Below are positions 10,540 to 18,408 of a DNA stretch of 18,408 bases, piece by piece. The notes beneath the pieces were generated by a model that saw nothing but the letters and a program-made list of their open reading frames with translations, searched no databases and was not told the DNA's origin. The position numbers were made by a program, and so were the translations under genes. Position 1 is the stretch's first letter. Every line of letters begins with the position of its first letter. The stretch is from Glomus cerebriforme (lineage: Eukaryota; Glomeromycota; Glomeromycetes; Glomerales; Glomeraceae): positions 81,446-99,853 of the forward strand of contig QKYT01000281.1 of assembly GCA_003550305.1 (NCBI GenBank), read 5' to 3'.

Positions 10540-10602
10540 GGATAATTGGGATAATTGGGATAATTGGAATGATTGGAATGATTGGAATAATTGGAATAAT
10601 TG
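10540..10602. repeat. Seven-copy 9-bp minisatellite
   Basis: Seven 9-bp units in register: three GGATAATTG, two GAATGATTG, two GAATAATTG. The repeat can be read as Ile-Ile-Gly/Met-Ile-Gly in one frame and as Gln/Leu/Phe/Ser-rich peptides on the other strand, but both frames lack any flanking coding signal. The pairwise order of variants shows local unit duplication. It lies about 250 bp upstream of the SRP101 start codon. Confidence 0.9.
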
Positions 10603-10854
10603 AAAAAAAAATTTTGAATGGGGAAAGTAAAATTCGTGAGGTTTATATATTATGATACCCATGTACAAAACGTAAACAAAGTCATGCAAAAGCGCGTGAA
10701 AATCTACTGAGTGTAGTACATAATTTTTCATCTGTCAAATCAGCGATTGCCCCATTTAGTATAACACATAAAAAAACTGCTCTAATATTAAAAAAAATAT
10801 ATTTACATAAAAAATATTTAGATTTCATTTATTTGATAACTATTTCCTCCTAAA

Positions 10855-13800
10855 ATGCTTGATTTCTTTACAATTCTAACGAAAGGTGGAATTGTTCTTT
10901 GGTCAAAAACCTTCACTCGTATTACTTCGTCCCCTGTTGATTCTTTAATTAAAGATGTATTAATCGAAGAAAGAGCCGGTGAAAATAGTTATATTAAAGA
11001 TTCCTATTGTTTAAAATGGACATTCGCAAACGAATTAGATCTTATTTTTGTGGTAAATGTCCAATAAAGTGAGTTGGCTTAGTAGTAACATTGTCAACTA
11101 CAAAATTATTGTTCTCCATTTTCATTTTGATAATTTTATTACTACCATATTTTTATTAATTTAACTAGGCTGCTTATCAGAAAATTCTTCAACTTGCATA
11201 CATTGAAGAACTTCTTGCTACTGTCAAGAAATTCTTTTGTGATAAATTTGCCAACCTTATTCGAGATACTAGTCGAATTCATAAATTCGCATTCGATGAT
11301 GATTTTGACACTATATTAAATAATATCGAAGAAAAGGATTCAAAGGTTTAAAATGCTTTTTAATATAGCTAAATTCTAAAAATGTGAATAATCAATAATC
11401 TAATTATGTAATTTATTATTTTTTTTTTAGGGCCACGGTAAATTATCTAAACCGCGACCATTTGAAAAAACTAAAAAATTTAAAGAAACCGTAGAAGGAT
11501 CAAAAAAACTTAGTAAGTTAATTCATACTGAAATAATATTGTTTATTAGTTTATTATTTATTTGTAAATCTTTAAGGAATATTTATATAAATAAAAAATA
11601 TATATTCTATTCAGGTGTGGATGATATATCAAAACCACCCACGAACCCGATTATTAGTGAAGATGAAATTGCTCGCAATATTGAAGACCTTCGCCTACGT
11701 AGTGGAAAATCTTCGCGAGGGCGTGGTGGACGAAAACAGTCTGGAAGTACCAAGCGATCTAACGAACCTAACGTTTCATCGGAGTAAGCATAAAAAATTG
11801 ATTTAAAAAAAAAGTTGGCTATTTCGATTAATAGTTATCATATTTTATCAAATAAAAGTGACAAGAAGCAAACTAGAAAGAAAACAATGCGTGTATGGGA
11901 CGATAAATTGTCAAAAGAAGTGATGGAAAGTTTGGATTATAGTGGAGATAAAGGTGATAACGATAATTCGTCAGCAGTAAATCCACAAGATTTGGTTGAC
12001 CGAAACCAATTGGGTCAGTTCCAAGATGGGTATTATGAAGTGCAAGATTTAGGTGAAAATGACGATGAGGATGAATTCGAAGAGGATGATTATGATGGAA
12101 CAAATGATGTTTCAACCCAAAATAATGGTGGTTCTAGCATACTTTCATTTTTTAAAAATATCACGGGGCAAAAAGAAATTACAGAACAGGATCTCGCTCC
12201 AGTGTTAGCGAAAATGAAGGAACATTTAATTAAAAAAAATGTGGCGGCTGATATTGCAGCTCATTTATGTGATTCCGTTGCAAGAAATCTTGTAGGACAA
12301 AAGATCGGAAGTTTTAAGAGTATGTTATTAAGTTATTATGTTTATGCTTCAAATAAATCTTTGAAGAACTTGCCATTAAAAAACTATAATCAATTCAAAA
12401 TTTTCTAACTTAAAGGCATTCAATCAACTGTGAAACAATCTATGGAAGTTTCATTGAAACGAATACTTACACCCAAGACATCAGTTGATTTACTACGTGA
12501 TATTGCTCAAGCTCAATCCGAGTCACGCCCTTATACAGTTTGCTTTATTGGAGTAAATGGTAGGTCATGAAATTTCATAGTATAAATATTTATATGCTTT
12601 CAATGCTTTCAATGAAAAATTTAAATAATCTACAATGATAATGATAATATATATTTATCATTATATTCATATTATTTAGGCGTTGGTAAATGTTTTGCAA
12701 AAGGAACAAAAGTTTTAATGTATGATGGCACATACCAAAACGTTGAAGAGCTCAATGTGGGTAATCAAATTATGGGAGATGATGACACTTCGAGAACTAT
12801 TCAGTCTACTACTAAGGGCGAAGGCATAATGTATCGTATTATCCCAAATGATAAAGGTCCGGCTAAATTTTTCGAATGTAACAATCAGCACATACTTGTA
12901 CTCAAATTTTCTGCTGGACCATTCGTGAGAAATGAAGAAATTCCTATCGTGAATCGTAGTCCAAGGATCCGACTCTTTTGGTACGAATATGATACAAAGA
13001 ATAATATGATCGTTAAAAAGAATGATTCCTTCTATTATGGCCCTGGCAAAGATTACCCTAAAAAAGGAATAGCTAGGAGAGCAGCGATACGAGAAATGGC
13101 GAGAAAACCCAATCTTGCAGCATCAGATTTCATTTGGGAAGTACCGATTAAAGATTTCTTGACCGCGTCAGATGAAGTGCAACGAAATTGTCTTATGTAT
13201 AAGCCAAATAAAGTTATTTTCAAATCGGTACAAGGAAGATTTCGAATTATTCTAAACGAAATTCTTGGGGTTAACCCTACAGATTCTCAGATTTCAGCTG
13301 CTTCATGGCTTGTTGGTGTTTGGATCAATAGTGGGATTGTAAATCTGCCCACCATTTGTGTTAATGAAAATGAAAATGAAATTTTAAAAGTTATAGCAAA
13401 ATACAGTGAAATGTTGAATTGGAGGTATATCAAAGAATCATATAAAACTATGACAGATGATTCAGAGTGGAGAATTTCTTTTATGTGCAATGACGACGAT
13501 ATTGAAAATGGGTTCTTGCGCCTTCTTCAGAAACTGGATATTTTGGACACTAAAAAAGTACCACCAGTTATTATGATTGAAGAACTCGATCAGGTTTGAT
13601 AGACTTTATTTTTTATGTAGCTAATTTTTTGTTTTGTGAAAAAAAAAATTACAAAAATTGAAATTTTAACATTTTTTTTTTTTTAAAAAAAAAAAACAGG
13701 TCCGCTTGCCTCTTCTTGCTGGGATCCTAGACATTGGTGGTCATTTATTAGAAGAAAGCGGAAATTATAAATATGTTTATGAACCTTCTCAGGAACGTTG

Positions 13801-15065
13801 TGATTTGGTTGAACAAGTCTGTAATCTAGCAAATTTATCAGGATTTTATTCTAAAAGCGACTTTGCAAGCACGAAAAAGTGTCAAGATAATATAACGATA
13901 CCATCATCCTATTGTACGATTATCAGTGGTAATGATTTAGATAAACTTCCGTTAGTTGTATCACACAAGAGAGTGTGTAAAAATCATGAACACAATCTTA
14001 AGTTGATTAATCGCGATATGGTATGGAGATTTAAAGTGGTAAATGTTGGCCTAGGGTCATATTATGGATTTAAGGTTGATAAAAACGAGCGCGTTTTACT
14101 AGCAGACTTGACTGTGAGTCATAATGTGAGTTTAGTTTTTTTTATTTTATTTGTTTTGAAAAATATTATATACTTTCTTTGGATTATTCACTGAATATGC
14201 TTTCTATTTTATTAGTCTACAAATTTATCAAAGACTTGTTTTTGGCTATTACAAAATGGATTAAAAGTTCTTATTGCAGCATGCGATACTTTCAGATCAG
14301 GTGCTGTGGAACAATTAAGAGTACATGTTAGAAATTTGAATGCTTTGGGTCAAAATTCAACTGTTGAATTATATGAACGAGGATACGGTAAAGATGCTGC
14401 TGGGATAGCCAAGGATGCTATTAGTTATGGTATGTTTATTGGTGGTGATTTAGGTATGATTAAAATAATTTATACGATTCATGATGCTCACGAATATCTT
14501 TTTAATATTTTTAGCTAAATTAAATAAATTTGATGTCGTATTGATCGATACGGCAGGGCGTATGCAAGACAACGAACCATTAATGCGTGCATTAGCAAAG
14601 GTATAAAAATTCAATGATACCGATCGTAATATATTTTTTTTTGAACTTTTTAATTAACTTGATTGATTATGCTTTTAGTTGGTTTCAACGAACAATCCCG
14701 ACAAAATTATATTCGTTGGTGAAGCTTTAGTTGGTAATGAAGCCGTTGACCAACTTACAAAATTCAATCAAGCTTTGAAAGATTTTTCTGGATTGCAAAA
14801 TCCGAGGCATATTGATGGAATGATTTTGACGAAATTTGATACAATTGATGATAAGGTTTGGAAAGGATATAATTTTGTTAATTAGTAAATCTTTACATAA
14901 ATTAATCATTAATGGAAATTTTTTTTATTTGAACAGGTTGGTGCAGCTTTATCAATGACTTATACAACCGGACAACCGATCTTATTCGTTGGAACCGGAC
15001 AAACGTATACAGATTTAAAGAACATGAAAGTTGGACATATCATCCACGCTCTTCTTAAGGAATGA
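10855..15065 (+). CDS. SRP101: Signal recognition particle receptor subunit alpha (SR-alpha), 12 exons, intein-interrupted
   Basis: GTPase of the ER membrane that receives ribosome-nascent chain-SRP complexes, pairing its NG domain with that of SRP54. Exons: 10855-11052, 11169-11345, 11431-11512, 11615-11783, 11859-12319, 12416-12559, 12680-13593, 13700-14125, 14216-14429, 14515-14600, 14679-14855, 14937-15065; all introns are GT-AG. The precursor is 1058 residues and the exteins 615, normal for the family. In extein numbering: SRX domain 1-125, starting [16 protein letters not shown] and expected to bind SR-beta; basic/Gly-Arg and then acidic linker ([10 protein letters not shown] at 279-288); helical N domain about 300-400; G1 GVNGVGK-ST at 408-416; DTFRSGA 438-444; DTAGR 497-501; TKFD 565-568; FVGTGQ near 591-595; stop TGA. 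The start is chosen because it matches the conserved family N-terminus. G1 is split by the intein after Lys414, so no GTPase can form without protein splicing. No clear TATA or polyadenylation signal is visible nearby. Confidence 0.96.
12560..12679 (+). other. Intron 6 of SRP101, splitting the P-loop just upstream of the intein
   Basis: Donor GTAGGT, acceptor TTATTTAG, phase 1. It interrupts the Gly411 codon, so exon 6 ends GVN-G and exon 7 starts with only 11 nt of extein (completing Gly411, then Val-Gly-Lys) before the intein's Cys1. Splicing here restores the GVNGVGK motif exactly, which fixes both sites. Confidence 0.93.
13594..13699 (+). other. Intron 7 of SRP101, inside the intein endonuclease domain
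   Basis: Donor GTTTGA, acceptor AAAACAG, phase 0, 106 nt. It separates Gln301 from Val302 of the intein, four residues before the second LAGLIDADG motif begins at Leu306. Without removal the frame ends at a TGA two bases into the intron. The 3' end of the intron is a T13-A12 block (13672-13696) directly before CAG. Confidence 0.93.
13672..13696. repeat. T13-A12 palindromic tract abutting a 3' splice site
   Basis: Thirteen T then twelve A, a perfect 12-bp self-complementary block, followed at once by the CAG acceptor of intron 7. The T run could act as polypyrimidine tract; pairing with the A run could hide it. Homopolymer lengths in the assembly may be inexact. Confidence 0.8.
14126..14215 (+). 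other. Intron 8 of SRP101, exactly at the intein/C-extein junction
   Basis: Donor GTGAGT, acceptor TTTATTAG, phase 0, 90 nt. Exon 8 ends with the intein codons CAT AAT (His-Asn) and exon 9 starts TCT ACA (Ser-Thr of the P-loop). The RNA junction and the protein-splicing junction are therefore the same point. An identical GTGAGT lies 12 nt upstream at 14114-14119, in the same phase. Confidence 0.93.
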
Positions 15066-16277
15066 TTGAGTAATTGGACAAAAACAAATCGGTTCGATTT
15101 CATTATTATACTTTAAATAATACAGATTAAAAATCAAATTATTTTATTAGTAAGAAAATTTAATTTAATTTATATAATCACGTAAATTTTAGGTATTTTC
15201 ATTTTTCATGAGGGAAAATAACATATATAATTTCGCTTCTCGTTGCACCTCCCATATAAATCTACAGTATACTGCTCCGACTCCAAAGTCTGATTTTTTT
15301 TTATAATGTAATTTATTTCGCGTATTTGATAATTTATAATTTCATCATTTTGGATCATATACGTCCCAAAAAAATATAAAATGTATAAATAAACAAAAAA
15401 AAATAATCATTCAAATAATGAGTGAGCTCAATAGATCACGTGGAAGTGTCAATTTATTTTATTTGCGGTAAATTGGTAAATTTTTCTTTTTACAATAAGC
15501 TGTCAAAGGTGTCTAATATAATTATTTAGTGTAAAAAAAAAAAAAAAGATAATCAAATAAAGTTATCATATCAACTCCTTGTTTCAAGATTGCAATTATC
15601 TTAATTATCTTTCTTTGATGTAGATTGACAATCATTAATACGGTTAAGGCTGTATCTATGATTTGACATTTAAATTTTAAATACGTTTATCAATAATTGT
15701 AGATGATTCTATTTCATTCAGGAGTACATAATAATCTTTTCTGATATTATTTAAATAAATAAATAAAAAAAAAACTTGCGTGGGAGAAAAATTAACAAGT
15801 TTAAGAACAAGAAAGAAATTTGAATCGAGAATAAACAAACTTTAGCAAGCCCATATTCAGCCAACTATAGAAGATAATCTGTTATCATTTCCTGTTTAAA
15901 AAAAAAAAAAAAAAATAGAGCGAGAGAGAGAGAGTAAGGAGGCATATAATTTTTTTTTTTAGTGTAATCAAAAAAAAGAGATATAGTGTATAAAGAGATT
16001 TTAATGGGGGGGGGGAGAAAAAAAATGTAAAACATTAAAAAATATATTATCTGATGTACAAAAATGATTAAAAAAACGATTGATTTATTTACATATATAT
16101 ATTATTGTAACATAAAAAAGATCATTTATACGTTATACTGGTTATACTGGGTATATTATACATATATACATATATTGATATATATATACATAAAACTACC
16201 TGCATGCCTGCATGTAATATATAATAGAATGGTAATGGGATTACAAAATTAACATTAACGGGATAACCGCGCCACAA

Positions 16278-16306
<29 letters not shown>
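16278..16306. repeat. (AAT)n microsatellite
   Basis: About nine to ten uninterrupted AAT units. Reads as poly-Ile on the minus strand, which is an artefact. Confidence 0.9.
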
Positions 16307-16308
<2 letters not shown>

Positions 16309-17884
16309 TCCAAGTTTTTAAAAAAAAGTAAATTACCAGTTAGAATGTTTAAAAATTTTTTTTTTTTTTTCGTTAAAATTAGGTTTATTGCGGTTATTGT
16401 TATTATTGCGGTTGTTGTTGGCAAAAAGATTTTTTAAGTTACGCCAAAAAAAAAGATCATCATTTTATAATAAAATAATATCATCATTCAAAAGTAAAGC
16501 CGTTAAAAGGGCGCGCAATAAATTTTTCCATTAGGTTTAATGATTTAATCCTATGTTACGTCAAATAAAAGTTGATTGGATAATAAAAAAAAATTACATC
16601 AAATAAAAATCAAAAAGAAGAAAAAAGAAAGAAAAAAGGTTTATTTAATTATCGAATGTTATAAATTATGCAACGCGTAAGGGCAGCACCAGGTCTCGTG
16701 ATGTAATCAAATAATTTGTAATAACGCTTGTACAGTACATAGCATTAACATTGCATTGCATACATTTGAACTCAAATTTACCAAATAGCGTAAATTGGAA
16801 ACTTTAACCAAAAACAATTTTATATGAAACAAAAAGTATAGATAGAAAAGAAAATTGATACATAATATATGTATAATAAATACCCCACAAAAAAATAAAT
16901 AAAAAAAAAAAAAAACTCTAAAACAACGAAACCTTTCTTTTTTTAAAAAAAAATGGTTACGAAATAATAACCAAAAAAAGTACGAATACCCGAGTTAAAA
17001 ATTATGATGTTGGGTCACCCTATTTTTTTTTTAATTAAAATTGTTTTTAGTTTTGATTTTCTAAACTTACATATTTTGATTCAAGATTGGTTGGTTAAAT
17101 CTGATAAAATAATGTAATATTTGATTGATCTGCTTGTAAGATGTTACGGAGAATTCTAAGCTTTTTTTGGGGCAAAAAAAAAATCTATATGAAACAACCT
17201 TATTATAAGAAACTCAAGATTAATAGGAATTGTTTCAGTGGGGATAAAAAAGGACCGACGAAGGATACAATTCATTTGCAACATTATTATTTATTATTTG
17301 TTTATAATAAATAAAATTGCGAGTTACCCCCGTGATGTCTTTTATTAAAATTAGAAGAAGAAAGAATGAATGAATGAAAAAAAAAAAATTGGGGTTAGTT
17401 ATTGTTTTGATTTTGTGACATGTACAAGATAACAACCGAGAAGATCCGCAATTTACATTATTGAGAAAAGGTTTTTTTTGACATGATTACACCATTAAAA
17501 GGTTTGCATCTAATCAATAATTACGGAATTATTATTATTATTTTTTAAACATTGAAGAACATCTTTTCCTTTCATCCAATCATTCGATGATCTTTTTTGG
17601 GTTCTTTAATGAGGAGAAACCCAATTTGGTGAAATAGTGACATAGTGACATATTGTACAAAATTGCCGCGTGAGTTACTGCAACAATAAAAATTAACAAA
17701 AAAAGTAGTTAAGAAAAATACGTATAATACATATATAGTATTAATACATATTACACATATCGAATGATACGATACACATGACATATATTGTATATTCTAG
17801 ACTATTCGATCGGTGTTCCGAACTTAGTCCGCGTTGTTTATATTCTTTTTTGGTAAATTCTTTTTATTTTCTTTCTTGTTTCTC

Positions 17885-17910
17885 TTTTTTTTTTTTTTAA
17901 AAAAAAAAAA
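17885..17910. repeat. T14-A12 palindromic tract
   Basis: Fourteen T followed directly by twelve A, the same construction as at 13672-13696 in intron 7. No gene context is visible. Confidence 0.8.
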
Positions 17911-18272
17911 TTAATTAATCATGATATTATGATTTGATTCGTTGTTATATTTGATTATAATTATTGAACGAATGAAAAAAAGAACTTAATTAAACCATTT
18001 AACCGCTGCGATTGATAAACTTGTGTGTTAAATAAATGACATGCCTCGTGATCATTTTTAATGACCAACTGCATTTATAATTCCGAATTATATTCCAATA
18101 ACAATAATATTATTTCGAATCAGGGAAACAAAGCTTATTTGGTTTATAAAAGTAACATCAACCATTCAAATAATATTACCCCCAAAAATGTTCAAAGTTG
18201 CGTCACATTAATATTTTTTTTTTTTAAACTGAAAAGAAAGAATAAAATATAAATAATAATTAGGAACCCCCA

Positions 18273-18302
<30 letters not shown>
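18273..18302. repeat. (AAT)n microsatellite
   Basis: Ten AAT units in non-coding DNA near the right edge. Confidence 0.9.
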
Positions 18303-18303
<1 letters not shown>

Positions 18304-18408
18304 TAAAAAATTGAGGGGAGGGTTAAAAAAGAAAGTAAAAAGAAAATAGATCACGGCTTAAATAAACTTAAAAAAAAATACTTAAAATGTAATGCCCCAA
18401 ATAATTGA

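Larger units (their letters stand above)
12691..14125 (+). other. Intein (443 aa) in the SR-alpha P-loop, VMA1/VDE-like, endonuclease degenerate
   Basis: The insert is a self-splicing protein element interrupting the extein between Lys414 and Ser415; it contains one spliceosomal intron (13594-13699). Numbering from its Cys1: block A is [10 protein letters not shown]; block B is C-N-N-Q-H at 63-67, where Asn64-x-x-His67 is the same N-x-x-H form as in yeast VDE. A putative DNA-recognition segment follows (about 90-180, with [11 protein letters not shown]). LAGLIDADG motif 1 is [10 protein letters not shown] (206-215) and motif 2 [10 protein letters not shown] (306-315). Block F is about 412-428 (YYGFKVD) and block [15 protein letters not shown] (430-443), ending His442-Asn443 before Ser+1. 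The length is close to the 454 residues of VDE. Class 1 splicing chemistry is intact on paper: Cys1, His67, His442, Asn443, Ser+1. The acidic positions of both LAGLIDADG motifs are Ser214 and Gly314 instead of Asp/Glu, so DNA cleavage is predicted to be lost. Confidence 0.95.
15066..18408. other. AT-rich intergenic region, no gene recognised
   Basis: The first few hundred bases must include the SRP101 3' untranslated region. An AATAAA at 15388-15393 is a possible but distant polyadenylation signal. The rest holds homopolymer runs, a short (GA)n at 15922-15934, a G10 run near 16006, TA-rich palindromic words near 16150-16200, and trinucleotide repeats. Reading frames of 60-100 codons on either strand are driven by poly(T)/poly(A) and show no motif. 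The end may belong to the upstream or untranslated region of a gene outside the window. Confidence 0.6.

Noticed and set aside
10326..10731. Predicted proteins with Ile-Ile-Gly or Gln/Leu/Phe/Ser repeats
   Set aside because: Translations of the 9-bp minisatellite and flanking AT-rich DNA, with no conserved sequence outside the repeat.
11873..12115. Antisense frame rich in His/Leu over exon 5
   Set aside because: It is a shadow of the SR-alpha coding sequence; the conserved protein is on the plus strand.
11539..12408. Separate small genes suggested by Met-initiated frames at 11539, 11615 and 11815
   Set aside because: They begin or end in intron sequence. Splicing at GT-AG sites joins their conserved parts into the SR-alpha linker and N domain.
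12718..14194. Independent homing endonuclease genes starting at 12718 and 13706
   Set aside because: The reading frame continues upstream to Cys1 and the extein P-loop, and the two parts join through intron 7. The ends are intein splice blocks, so this is an in-frame intein, not a free-standing endonuclease.
12560..14215. The whole insert treated as one long intron or a group I/II intron
   Set aside because: The sequence between introns 6 and 8 is open (apart from intron 7), conserves protein-splicing motifs and starts and ends exactly at Cys and His-Asn. No catalytic RNA core is apparent.
12688..14215. GGTAAATG at the P-loop/intein start as a donor that would remove the entire intein at RNA level
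   Set aside because: Joining G|GTAAAT to the acceptor before TCTACA would lose part of the Gly-Lys codons and shift the frame, so it cannot restore the GTPase.
16064..18252. Several 60-100 codon frames in the right-hand intergenic region
   Set aside because: They are driven by poly(T)/poly(A), (AAT)n and TA-rich stretches, lack conserved motifs and contain no plausible gene structure.

Overview
The window looks like nuclear DNA from an AT-rich fungus. The evidence is one gene with 11 short GT-AG introns (75-120 nt), standard stop codons, long A/T tracts and a decayed transposon landscape. The AT-richness, the TGGACA-rich hAT-type element and the 9-bp 'ATTGGGATA' minisatellite resemble arbuscular mycorrhizal fungi (Glomeromycotina, Rhizophagus-like). 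That placement is inference from memory; no marker gene here proves it. A few N bases indicate a draft assembly.

Layout. Positions 1-5.8 kb are a transposon or gene graveyard. It holds the end of a repeat rich in ACTGA/CCGAT motifs (about 8-170), a purine tract, a minus-strand decayed coding region (1316-2505) and a divergent plus-strand one (2557-4180), neither of a family I recognise. Positions 5904-6557 are a well-delimited non-autonomous hAT-type element: 8-bp target duplication AATTAGAG, CAGTG...CACTG ends, dense TGGACA subterminal repeats and a relic of a zinc-finger-like N-terminus. Positions 6.6-7.9 kb are featureless. Positions about 8.2-10.1 kb hold a second heavily decayed minus-strand coding region of unknown family. 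A seven-copy 9-bp minisatellite lies at 10540-10602.

The only intact gene is at 10855-15065 (+): the alpha subunit of the signal recognition particle receptor (SRP101/SR-alpha) in 12 exons. Its exteins sum to 615 residues, normal for the family. The nucleotide-binding P-loop, G-V-N-G-V-G-K / S-T, is interrupted between Lys414 and Ser415 by a 443-residue intein (12691-14125). The intein resembles the yeast VMA1/VDE type. It keeps the splicing residues (Cys1, Asn64-x-x-His67, His442-Asn443, Ser+1), but both acidic residues expected in its two LAGLIDADG motifs are replaced (Ser214 and Gly314), so it is probably splicing-competent but dead as a homing endonuclease.

The intein is itself entangled with spliceosomal introns. 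One intron lies just before the second LAGLIDADG motif. Another lies exactly between the intein's terminal Asn and the Ser+1 nucleophile. A second GTGAGT donor sits exactly 12 nt upstream of the latter's donor, in frame. Its use would remove the last four intein residues, Val-Ser-His-Asn, and should block C-terminal cleavage and extein ligation. RNA splicing could therefore in principle gate protein splicing of an essential ER-targeting GTPase. This nested arrangement is the most interesting signal in the window.

Positions 15066-18408 are AT-rich intergenic DNA with microsatellites and homopolymer tracts; no gene is recognisable there.
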